From positions 1 to 13,089 of the forward strand of contig JAEZIB010000135.1 of assembly GCA_023416275.1 (NCBI GenBank): 13,089 bases of DNA, read 5' to 3'. Positions 6,859 to 12,936 of the stretch are shown in pieces. Under the pieces are notes generated by a model. The model was given only the letters and a program-made list of their open reading frames with translations, was not told where the DNA came from and did no database searches. Position 1 is the stretch's first letter; each line of letters begins with the position of its first letter. The position numbers and the translations under genes are program-made. The DNA is from Bacillota bacterium. GTDB lineage: Bacteria > Bacillota > Clostridia > Acetivibrionales > DSM-1351.

Positions 6859-7053
6859 TTATTTTACGGATTCATTCAATTCCTTAATAATTTCATCAAC
6901 ATTTATTCCATGAACTTGACATGCTTCTTCTATTGTTTCTGCCTGAGCTGATGGACATCCTACACAGCCCATACCAAAACCAGCTAGAACTTTTACGCTT
7001 TCAGGATGATTTCTAACAACTTCACCAATGGTCATTTCTTTTAATATCTTCAT
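6859..7053 (-). CDS. DUF1858 redox-disulfide protein (hybrid-cluster-protein-associated type)
   Basis: About 64 residues with the compact DUF1858 fold. It contains TIGEVVRNHPESVKVLAGFG, then the CVGC motif in GMGCVGCPSAQAETIEEAC, then a closing helix. This is typical of the short 'prismane-associated' redox disulfide family (TIGR03980 type) and related to the N-terminal domain of ScdA/RIC proteins. The paired cysteines may deliver electrons or handle metal/NO. I place the start at 7053: GGAGG lies 8 bases upstream there, whereas the in-frame ATG at 7068 overlaps that very ribosome site. A TATAAT on the minus strand (7096-7091) gives a possible internal promoter. Located between two hemerythrin genes, it probably works with one of them. 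Confidence 0.88.
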   Translation of the reverse strand: MKILKEMTIGEVVRNHPESVKVLAGFGMGCVGCPSAQAETIEEACQVHGINVDEIIKELNESVK

Positions 7054-7090
7054 ATCTTTTTCCTCCATCTACTAATAAATATATATTTCA

Positions 7091-7096
7091 ATTATA
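7091..7096 (-). promoter_or_regulatory. Possible internal -10 element before the DUF1858 gene
   Basis: A consensus TATAAT on the minus strand ends 37 bases before the proposed DUF1858 start. The -35 at 17 bases is poor (CTTAAT); a good TTGATA exists but 23 bases away. It may allow extra transcription of the last three genes of the operon. Weak evidence in an AT-rich gap. Confidence 0.28.
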
Positions 7097-7144
7097 GGAT
7101 TAACAATTTCTTTATTAAGTATCAATAGATGCAAAAATTCTTTT

Positions 7145-7558
7145 CTAACCTAAAAGTGGATATAGTTCTCTCTCTTCCCTTTCCACTCTATTTGAAAGAG
7201 CACTAAATATCCTTTCTGTATCTTCATTAAAATCTCCAATGTTTTGCTTTATTTTGCTTGATGTATTATACTTTGCTTTATATTCATCATATCCTTTACT
7301 AACTTCACTCATCTCTTCGTAATATTTCTTTCCAAACATATTTAATGCTGAATCTGAACTATTCAAAAGATATGGATACAAATGATTATCTTCACTTAAT
7401 AAATGTATTTTCAGCTTACCTGATATGGTATTTATACTCTTAACAATCTGTTCAATGTTTTTTTCTACCGTATTATTCTTTATATCCTTCAATATGTAAA
7501 CTGCTAAATCTATTATCTCATTATGCTGTCTTTTTAAATTAGTTAAGTCCATATTCAT
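7145..7558 (-). CDS. Small hemerythrin-like (HHE) protein
   Basis: 137 residues, a single four-helix hemerythrin-like domain and the first gene of the operon. H12 in KRQHNEII and the KIHLLSEDNHLYPYLL block (H52, E56, H59) match helices 1 and 2 of the fold, and the ending EREERELYPLLG matches the usual closing helix. The histidines expected in helix 3 (MSEVSKGYDEYK) and before the last E are not present, so the iron site is incomplete or of a variant type. It could bind one iron, bind iron with carboxylates, or act as a sensor. The first ATG (7558) is only 3 bases from GAGGAG; the second ATG (7552) is 9 bases away and may be the true start. The gap to the DUF1858 gene is 76-91 bases. Confidence 0.88.
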   Translation of the reverse strand: MNMDLTNLKRQHNEIIDLAVYILKDIKNNTVEKNIEQIVKSINTISGKLKIHLLSEDNHLYPYLLNSSDSALNMFGKKYYEEMSEVSKGYDEYKAKYNTSSKIKQNIGDFNEDTERIFSALSNRVEREERELYPLLG

Positions 7559-7587
7559 TCACTCCTCTTCCTGCCTCATTTGTTTGT

Positions 7588-7596
7588 ATAATACCA
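7588..7596 (-). promoter_or_regulatory. Extended -10 promoter candidate of the hemerythrin operon
   Basis: On the minus strand TGG-TATTAT (7596-7588) is an extended -10 motif (TGn followed by a 5/6 TATAAT match), about 30 bases before the first ATG. No good -35 lies 17 bases upstream, which is tolerated for extended -10 promoters. Short leader, no riboswitch-like structure seen. Confidence 0.4.
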
Positions 7597-7645
7597 CATA
7601 TAAAACTTAGTTTTTGTATCCCCTGCTACAATTAATAAAAAACGC

Positions 7646-7705
7646 AAAAAAGCCATACAATCTGCAAAAGAACTGTGTTTACAGGCTTGCATGACTGTAT
7701 GGTTT
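7646..7705 (-). terminator. Large nested hairpin with minus-strand T run (terminator or small-RNA end)
   Basis: Outer arms 7650-7659 and 7696-7705 pair over 10 bases (one G-T). Inside, TGCAA (7663-7667) pairs with TTGCA (7687-7691), and CTGT (7673-7676) pairs with ACAG (7681-7684). On the minus strand the stem ends in a run of six T, then a second T run after GCG. It lies over 200 bases past the GHMP stop, behind another terminator, so it may serve a separate short transcript. Confidence 0.5.
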
Positions 7706-7878
7706 GTGTTTTGTACTTTATTTGGGCTTGCCCCCTTATTTAATTCCTCAAAAATCTAAAAGAGAGGAGGCGACGTTCTTTGAAGTTTTATGTGTGGAGA
7801 TTAACATGTCTCTAGGGATTGATGCGTGTCAAATCTTATGCCATCTCAAATAATATTTAATACCCTGTGGAAATGCAC

Positions 7879-7905
7879 AAAAATTCCCATATCATTTTAT
7901 GGAAT
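7879..7905 (-). terminator. Terminator of the GHMP/radical SAM operon
   Basis: On the minus strand ATTCCATA (7905-7898) pairs with TATGGGAAT (7891-7883), with one bulged G and a 6-base loop, and runs into five T. It begins 9 bases after the stop of the beta-RFAP-synthase-like gene and marks the end of that operon. Confidence 0.68.
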
Positions 7906-7913
7906 ATACGTAG

Positions 7914-8891
7914 TTATTCAGTTGCAATACTGACAACAGCTCCGCTATTATTGCCTGTGACCACCCATACTTTATCCACATACGCTTCCTTATTTATTCC
8001 CTCTGCTAGCTTATTAGCTTCAAGTATGTTTTCCGCAAAACCGAATACAGCAGGTCCCCACGATGACATTCCTATTCCTTGAAAGCCATGACTTTTAAGT
8101 AATTCCATTGACTTATGCACAGCTATGTCTGCATATTCAATTTCTTTTCTTTTAAATCCTACACTTTGGTATTTAACAAGTGATTCACAAAAGGAAGAAA
8201 AATTATGCGTCACCACTGATGGTATCATACCCATTAATGTCCATTTACACGCTTCATCTACCTCACATACGGGAACAGGAGTAAACTCCTTGAAAAGCTT
8301 CCATTCCTCAATTCCGTTAATCCTCTTCTTCTGTTTCGGAACTACTATACATATCCCCCATTGAGGAAACTCATGTCGTGCGATTAAAGGGGGTAATTTT
8401 TTAAACGCAAACATACTACTCGGTCCGAAGGAAGTTTTTTCATAATTCCATAAGCGTCCTCCTTCTACTATAAACCCTCCAACATAAAATGAGTAGACAC
8501 CTACAGCTGAAGTTCCTCCTCTTTGTACCAATGTAGCTAATTCCAACGAATTGATTTTCAGGTCAAAATAAGCTGCTATAGCTTTTGCGACAGATAATGC
8601 GCATTGAGTTCCTAAACCCAGACCTATATGGGACATGGAATTGGTTTTTATATCGACTTTGAAATCAAAATCTTTTATTATTTCAGAAAGCTTATCTATA
8701 GCATTCTTACAAATGATAACAGTATCTTCCGAACCATTTATACAGAGTCCATGATTTGGGGAAATGGTTACTTCAACGGATGGCTCGCCAATACTAATCC
8801 CAACACCACCATCCACCCTTGGTGAAATAGCACTCAAATCCATCAATCCAAAATGAAGCCTGGAACTGCTTTTTACTGTTACTGTTTTCAC
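7914..8891 (-). CDS. Beta-RFAP synthase homologue (GHMP superfamily, PRPP-dependent ribosyltransferase)
   Basis: 325 residues. The sequence follows the beta-ribofuranosylaminobenzene 5'-phosphate synthase family (MptG/TIGR00144 type): SSRLHFGLMDLS at 8-20, SPRVDGGVGI at 23-32, the GHMP loop SHIGLGLGTQ at 87-96, RGGTSAVGV at 124-132, GGFIVEGG at 138-145 and GIGMSSWGPAVF at 272-283. Despite the kinase-like fold, these enzymes join PRPP to a 4-hydroxy- or 4-aminobenzoate-type acid with loss of CO2 and pyrophosphate, forming a C-riboside. Archaea use this for methanopterin; ForT and PyfQ use it for C-nucleoside antibiotics. Nothing here suggests methanopterin, so the acceptor is unknown. The start is GTG with AAGGTG just upstream; ATG is not available. 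It is the last gene of the operon, 48 bases after the HAD gene, and a phosphatase next to a 5'-phosphoriboside-forming enzyme makes biochemical sense. A different GHMP function is possible but the motif match is good. Confidence 0.85.
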   Translation of the reverse strand: MKTVTVKSSSRLHFGLMDLSAISPRVDGGVGISIGEPSVEVTISPNHGLCINGSEDTVIICKNAIDKLSEIIKDFDFKVDIKTNSMSHIGLGLGTQCALSVAKAIAAYFDLKINSLELATLVQRGGTSAVGVYSFYVGGFIVEGGRLWNYEKTSFGPSSMFAFKKLPPLIARHEFPQWGICIVVPKQKKRINGIEEWKLFKEFTPVPVCEVDEACKWTLMGMIPSVVTHNFSSFCESLVKYQSVGFKRKEIEYADIAVHKSMELLKSHGFQGIGMSSWGPAVFGFAENILEANKLAEGINKEAYVDKVWVVTGNNSGAVVSIATE

Positions 8892-8939
8892 AAATCACCT
8901 TCCATTAACAATATAATTTAGTAAACTTTCTCGTTTACT

Positions 8940-9581
8940 TTATTTTACAAATTCCCTGAGATACTCTTTTGTTTCTTCAGGCCCACCTACCAAGTGGCCT
9001 TTCATGCCAATAGAATCAATTCCATATATATCTATATGCCACCGATCCCCTACGGCAACCACATTCTCTGGAGGTGTGCTATGAGCATCCGCAATATGTT
9101 TATACAGCTTAATAGAAGGTTTTCCGCTACCTATAGATGAATCTATCTCTTTATCGGGACACCATAATCCATCTATGAGGTCTGCAATCCCAATGCATTT
9201 TAGAATCCGAACTGAAAGTAAATAGGTTGTGTTTGTAGCAACATCAAACCAAACTTTTCCCTTTAACTTTTTTAAAATGGAGACAAATTCTCTATCTTCG
9301 TTTATGTATTTTTCAGGGAAAATTACCTTATTAGAATATTCCAGCCAATCAAATATGCTAATGTTGATGCTTGTAAGCACAAAAAGTTCAGATGGCTTTA
9401 CTCCAGTTGCAGCCTGTAATTCACTATATTTACTTTTAAAAAGCTGTTCAGCTTCCTCCAAACTGATTTTCTTTTTACTTGATATCAAGTTTATAAAACA
9501 TTCTTCAAAATCCATCTGAAGTCTATTATTTAAATATATAGTTCCATCTAAATCAGAAATGATTCCTCTAATATTCTCCAC
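8940..9581 (-). CDS. HAD-superfamily phosphatase
   Basis: 213 residues with all HAD motifs: DLDGTIYL (nucleophile D10, acid D12), ATNTT (T116 region), K154 in GSGKPSIKLY, and GDRWHID (D179, D184). The cap is a helical insert between motifs I and II (about 20-100), as in phosphoglycolate-phosphatase or NagD-like C1-capped enzymes. It should be a cytosolic Mg2+-dependent phosphomonoesterase; with a beta-RFAP-synthase-like gene next to it, removal of a ribose 5'-phosphate is an attractive role but is inference. Start: a GTG at 9590 sits inside the AGGAGGTG ribosome site, so I take the in-frame GTG at 9581, which lies 8 bases after AGGAGG. The ribosome site overlaps the stop of the radical SAM gene, so translation is probably coupled. 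Confidence 0.88.
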   Translation of the reverse strand: MENIRGIISDLDGTIYLNNRLQMDFEECFINLISSKKKISLEEAEQLFKSKYSELQAATGVKPSELFVLTSINISIFDWLEYSNKVIFPEKYINEDREFVSILKKLKGKVWFDVATNTTYLLSVRILKCIGIADLIDGLWCPDKEIDSSIGSGKPSIKLYKHIADAHSTPPENVVAVGDRWHIDIYGIDSIGMKGHLVGGPEETKEYLREFVK

Positions 9582-9593
9582 TGTTTTCACCTC

Positions 9594-10481
9594 CTATGGC
9601 AAACTGGAACATTTAGAGCAATTGATACATTGGTCGTAAATATACTTTCCTGTGGTATGGGACAACACTAGTGAAACTCTCTTTTCCCCTTTCCACATGT
9701 CACTAATGTGCTCTCCAGCAACAATATCACCTAAAATGAAGATATCATCAATGTCCATAGTACATGCATGCCCTTTGCCTTTTACATCAATGTACAGCTT
9801 TGAATTTAAAAAATCGCAGTTCATCACAAGAACGGACTTTTTTGCTATCTGCGATTCCAGACCATTAGCATGATTTGAAAAGTTGTGCGGTCCCCTTACA
9901 TGAATATCATCCACTAAAGGCGCCCAAAAATCAATAAACTCATTCTTTTCAGAAAACGATTCGGGATGATTTACAAAACTAACTGTTACAGTAGGAGAAA
10001 AGTCCCATCTTTTCTGCGCTTTTCCTTCTTTTAGCTTTTCAGCATATATTCTTGTTCCATTAACAACCCTTTGAAACAAAGTTTCTGTGCCCCCACGGAT
10101 TTTTTTATATAAGTCAGCAGTAAATGCATCTATGCTAACCTCCAAAATATCAGGTGGATAATTCAATAAAGATTCAAGTATTTTATCGTCCATCAACATT
10201 GTTCCATTTGTGATAATATGTGATGACATAGTTCTGTATTGAGACATCATAAACAGAATTTGACCGAATTTTTTATGCAAAGTAGGTTCTGAAAGCCCTA
10301 ATATCCGGATATTTTTAACATTAGCTTCTTTACATTGGCTTAGAAGTATTTTAAAATTGTCCAATGACATTTCTTCTGTGTCCTTATTACTTATCTGTCC
10401 ATATGCACACTGGGGGCACTGCATGTTACATTGGCTATTAATAGTGACTACTATCGTTCTCAGTTCAGAAACATATATCAT
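9594..10481 (-). CDS. Radical SAM enzyme with SPASM/twitch-like C-terminal cysteine cluster
   Basis: 295 residues. The radical SAM cluster motif is C18-x3-C22-x2-C25 (QCNMQCPQCAYG), followed by a partial TIM barrel: the GLSEPTLHKKF segment takes the place of the usual GGEP loop, then ITNGTML and EVSIDAF. The last 75 residues carry C222, C240, C285, C288 and C291, in a layout (lYIDVKGKGHAC...LGDI...MW...C-x2-C-x2-C) like a shortened SPASM or twitch domain that binds an auxiliary 4Fe-4S cluster. Such enzymes modify peptides, sugars or small molecules by 5'-deoxyadenosyl radical chemistry. There is no peptide-precursor gene nearby, so a small-molecule substrate fits the neighbours better. GGE is replaced by GLSE, an uncommon variant of the SAM-binding loop. 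The ATG at 10481 has only a modest GGG site 8 bases upstream. It ends 12 bases before the HAD start. Confidence 0.9.
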   Translation of the reverse strand: MIYVSELRTIVVTINSQCNMQCPQCAYGQISNKDTEEMSLDNFKILLSQCKEANVKNIRILGLSEPTLHKKFGQILFMMSQYRTMSSHIITNGTMLMDDKILESLLNYPPDILEVSIDAFTADLYKKIRGGTETLFQRVVNGTRIYAEKLKEGKAQKRWDFSPTVTVSFVNHPESFSEKNEFIDFWAPLVDDIHVRGPHNFSNHANGLESQIAKKSVLVMNCDFLNSKLYIDVKGKGHACTMDIDDIFILGDIVAGEHISDMWKGEKRVSLVLSHTTGKYIYDQCINCSKCSSLP

Positions 10482-10513
10482 ATATTACCCTATCTTTAAA
10501 AAATTTAATCCAA

Positions 10514-11350
10514 TTACGAGCATTCTTCTAGTTTCGGACAAACGGACATTTCCCATGCATTTTGAAAGTATTCTTCATATACTTCGAAACATTTCTTCTG
10601 ATTAATATGATATTTTTCAAAAAATACAGGTGCATCTTTGCCTTCACCAAGAAAGCGGGACCTTACATAAATAACATCGTTAAACCGAACAATAGTCACA
10701 GATGCACACCCTTGAAACCATCTGGCTTCAACTGATGATTTATCCTCTTTGACAAACCTAGCATATGTATCTTTTCTTCTCGGCTGATACTTTTTAGCCA
10801 ATTCTATTATCCTTTTAGTCATTTCATACACATCATTTTTGACATTGTTTAAATCCCGGCCTTCCTGCTCTGCCATAATCTTCGTAGAAATCTGGCGTGG
10901 ATCCTGAACAATGATTCTGATTTCACTGTGACTTTTTTCTATTATCTTCTCCAACTGCTCTTTGTAAAACCTATAGAGACTAAATCCTATAATATCAATT
11001 TTAATATTTTCACTATCTTTATACATATTCAACAGATTTGTAAATTCATCTGTTAGCTGTCGCTTAAATACGCATCGGTTAATGGGTTCATCTACAATAA
11101 CTTTACCTAATACAATTTCATTAATTTTTGAATTTAATTCACGCAGTGTCTTGCTCATTTGTATCTGCTTCAAGTTTGAGTCATTATCATCAAAGTATTT
11201 AATAATACTGAAGGCAAGGCTAGACAGTCCGCCTGCAATTAGCGATGTTGAAATGGATAGGCACACGGCATCATTAGGCTTTGCAAACAATAAAGCTAAG
11301 CCTGCAACCAAAGTCAATAAACTTGCGAGTATATATATGGCAACCTTCAC
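10514..11350 (-). CDS. Membrane protein: two N-terminal TM helices plus PLD-like/DUF5919-like cytosolic domain
   Basis: About 278 residues. Two hydrophobic segments, 3-23 (VAIYILASLLTLVAGLALLF) and about 28-50 (ISTSLIAGGLSSLAFSII), form a hairpin that leaves the rest in the cytoplasm. A charged helix follows. The soluble domain includes IKIDIIGFSLYRFYKEQLE, EIRIIVQDPRQI, then a C-terminal part with YARFVKEDKSSVEARWF, VIYVRSRFLGEGKDAP and YEEYFQNAWEMS. The order recalls the PLD-fold 'DUF5919' proteins; I compare from memory and am not sure. The PLD HxKxxxxD motif is absent, so it may bind rather than cleave a phosphate ligand. Start: GGAGG within the end of the previous gene lies 8 bases before GTG 11350; ATG 11365 is the alternative. 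It sits in the middle of a metabolic operon, which suggests a sensor, effector or scaffold at the membrane. Confidence 0.8.
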   Translation of the reverse strand: MKVAIYILASLLTLVAGLALLFAKPNDAVCLSISTSLIAGGLSSLAFSIIKYFDDNDSNLKQIQMSKTLRELNSKINEIVLGKVIVDEPINRCVFKRQLTDEFTNLLNMYKDSENIKIDIIGFSLYRFYKEQLEKIIEKSHSEIRIIVQDPRQISTKIMAEQEGRDLNNVKNDVYEMTKRIIELAKKYQPRRKDTYARFVKEDKSSVEARWFQGCASVTIVRFNDVIYVRSRFLGEGKDAPVFFEKYHINQKKCFEVYEEYFQNAWEMSVCPKLEECS

Positions 11351-11351
11351 A

Positions 11352-12377
11352 CTAACGTCCTCCATATTCTTCAAATAGTTTTGAAATCAAGTCTACTATT
11401 TTTACCGGATTTCGGGAAACAGTTGTCTCAGCAGACAGCAATACCCCATCAATTCCAGAGCTTATTAAATGACATATATCAGAGAGTTCAGCTCTATACG
11501 GAGTCCAGTTTGTATCTGCACTTTCCATTAACTGTGTACCGATATATACCGGTTTGTTATGCTTTCTAGCCATGGAAATGGCATCTATTTGATATCGGTA
11601 AAAGTCTTTAGCTCCACTTTGTAATGCCAAATCTCCCCTTCCGATTAGCAATTGATCTGATCCTCCAATTATATCCTCAATATTCTTTATAGCCTCCACG
11701 GTTTCAATTTTTGAAACAATTTCTGGGTATACAGAGCTATTTAGCATAGAATGAAGGTATTCCCTTATCTCATTTACTTCTTTGGAACGGTTTACAAACG
11801 AAACTAATATTTTGTCAAACAAAAATTCCTTGTTATACGTTAAATACTCCTTGTCCTTAAAAGAGAAACTATCATAGGCTCCCCTCCCTCCTTCAACAGT
11901 CAGTCCTCTCTTTTGCTTTAAACAACCTGTTAGTAAAGAAACTGCTTTATAATATCCTCTACCAGTTTCAATAACCTGAAAGGCAATTTCTCCATCTCCA
12001 GCTACGACTATACTACCATCCTGTATCTCCCCTAAATCCTTACAAGCATCAATATGGATAATCATATCCTTCTTCTCATTTATGGGTTCTATAGGTTCGT
12101 ATACAAAATACACGTTATCATTTTCCTCTAGATGTATCGGCTCCTGGTTTAATGTACGCGGTTGATTTCCTGGTAAATCCATTATTACATTAACGTTTTT
12201 GTTCATATCAGAAGCAATTTTTTTTACGGTTATTGCCTGATTCACCTGCCACCGAGGAGTCTCCTTTGAAAATGGAAATCGGAAGGCTGTCACACCATGT
12301 TTGATTAAACAACTAATGATTTGCTCCGAAGCACATGAAGGTCCCATTGTAGCAATGATTTCAAAATTCAAACTCAT
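11352..12377 (-). CDS. Pyruvate-kinase-like enzyme lacking the C-terminal domain
   Basis: 341 residues, against about 470 or more for pyruvate kinase: the A barrel and a B domain are present, the C-terminal allosteric domain is missing. Conserved: ATMGPS near the start, R33 in FRFPFSKE, D67 and R74 in DLPGNQPRT, a B-domain GDGEIAFQV, K223/E225 in VSKIETVEA (catalytic Lys and metal Glu), GRGDLAL with D249, T281 in GTQLMES, and GIDGVLLSAETT. Changed: Asn of the usual RLNFSHG is Pro (RFPFSKE) and the Thr after D67 is Leu, so two residues near the K+ site are lost; the KGPEIR loop is PGNQPR. It probably still binds PEP/pyruvate and Mg2+ and may transfer phosphate or a pyruvyl group to an unusual acceptor. 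It is unlikely to be the glycolytic enzyme. Start: ATG 12377 with GGAAGG 8 bases upstream, within the kinase gene (17-base overlap); the in-frame TTG at 12395 has no good site. Confidence 0.85.
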   Translation of the reverse strand: MSLNFEIIATMGPSCASEQIISCLIKHGVTAFRFPFSKETPRWQVNQAITVKKIASDMNKNVNVIMDLPGNQPRTLNQEPIHLEENDNVYFVYEPIEPINEKKDMIIHIDACKDLGEIQDGSIVVAGDGEIAFQVIETGRGYYKAVSLLTGCLKQKRGLTVEGGRGAYDSFSFKDKEYLTYNKEFLFDKILVSFVNRSKEVNEIREYLHSMLNSSVYPEIVSKIETVEAIKNIEDIIGGSDQLLIGRGDLALQSGAKDFYRYQIDAISMARKHNKPVYIGTQLMESADTNWTPYRAELSDICHLISSGIDGVLLSAETTVSRNPVKIVDLISKLFEEYGGR

Positions 12378-12936
12378 TTTCTTTTCCTTCCTCAATCAGA
12401 ATTCTTTCGATTTGCCTGATGGTACTATTTATATCTTTATGATTATCCAATATATAATCACAAAGTTTTATAGTCTGTTCTGCTCCCCAACTCTTTTCCA
12501 CCTGATCTCTATACCTGATTTTACTTAAAGTATCTTCTCGTTCGCTGTTTTCAGTCTGTAGGTACCGTCTTTCTTCACGGACCCAATCTTCTACCATTAA
12601 TCCAACAGAAACTGCATTAAATAGGTTATCTTTCAAATAATACAGTTCTTCCTTTAGCCTCGGGCCTAATATTATACCATACCTATTTATCTCTTTCGCC
12701 TGTTCAAAAGCCTTCTTTACAAATGTGAAGTACTCTCCTTTTTTAAAAGTGTAATCTGCATATTCTAACGGATTTTTAAAATTTGAGTTCTCTTTTGCTC
12801 CTGCAATGACATAGCTCCCTATCTCAATGACGGGCATATCCATTTTTACTGATAACGCCCTGGCAATGGTTGTCTTTCCTGCTCCGGGAAGACCTACTAA
12901 TATCAAGTGTCTTTTGGGTAATTTGTTCACTTCCAT
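12361..12936 (-). CDS. P-loop nucleotide/nucleoside kinase-like protein (UPF0200 / dephospho-CoA-kinase type)
   Basis: 191 residues. Walker A is GLPGAGKTT (15-23). The C-terminal part, RYRDQVEKSWGAEQTI followed by CDYILDN (141-165), matches the RDxxExxWG...AD.vi.N pattern of archaeal UPF0200 proteins and the related dephospho-CoA/adenylate kinases. A basic segment with EERR (about 120-124) could be the LID arginines. It would phosphorylate a small nucleotide-like substrate with ATP; the substrate is unknown. The ATG overlaps the stop of the upstream gene in a TAATG junction, and the ribosome site (AAGGA, 13 bases away) is weak, so translation depends on coupling. It shares 17 bases with the pyruvate-kinase-like gene. 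The presence of another archaeal-type enzyme (beta-RFAP synthase) in the same operon is notable. Confidence 0.82.
   Translation of the reverse strand: MEVNKLPKRHLILVGLPGAGKTTIARALSVKMDMPVIEIGSYVIAGAKENSNFKNPLEYADYTFKKGEYFTFVKKAFEQAKEINRYGIILGPRLKEELYYLKDNLFNAVSVGLMVEDWVREERRYLQTENSEREDTLSKIRYRDQVEKSWGAEQTIKLCDYILDNHKDINSTIRQIERILIEEGKENEFEF

Larger units (their letters stand above)
7559..7913. other. 355-base intergenic region between the two minus-strand operons
   Basis: It contains the GHMP-operon terminator next to 7914, a second large nested hairpin (7646-7705) and the hemerythrin promoter. On the plus strand GAGAGGAGG (7762-7770) resembles a strong ribosome site; the nearest starts give only an 11-codon frame (TTG at 7780) or a longer frame without homology I can name. 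The part between about 7710 and 7870 is otherwise unexplained. A small RNA or a decayed gene is possible; I cannot support either. Confidence 0.5.

Noticed and set aside
7710..7860. Plus-strand frame of about 50 codons through the GAGGAGG at 7762-7770
   Set aside because: It has no start at a suitable distance from the ribosome site, no recognisable family, and the length is expected by chance.
9594..10481. Reading the radical SAM protein as a prokaryotic viperin next to a nucleotide kinase
   Set aside because: The CxxxCxxC is generic. The SPASM/twitch-like C-terminal cysteines and the GLSE loop do not fit viperin, and the kinase is of UPF0200 type, not a pVip-associated nucleotide kinase.
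10514..11350. Catalytic phospholipase D / cardiolipin synthase
   Set aside because: No HxKxxxxD motif is present in the soluble domain, and the protein is shorter than two-domain PLD enzymes.
11352..12377. Housekeeping glycolytic pyruvate kinase
   Set aside because: The C-terminal domain is missing, K+-site residues are changed, and the gene sits in an operon unrelated to glycolysis.
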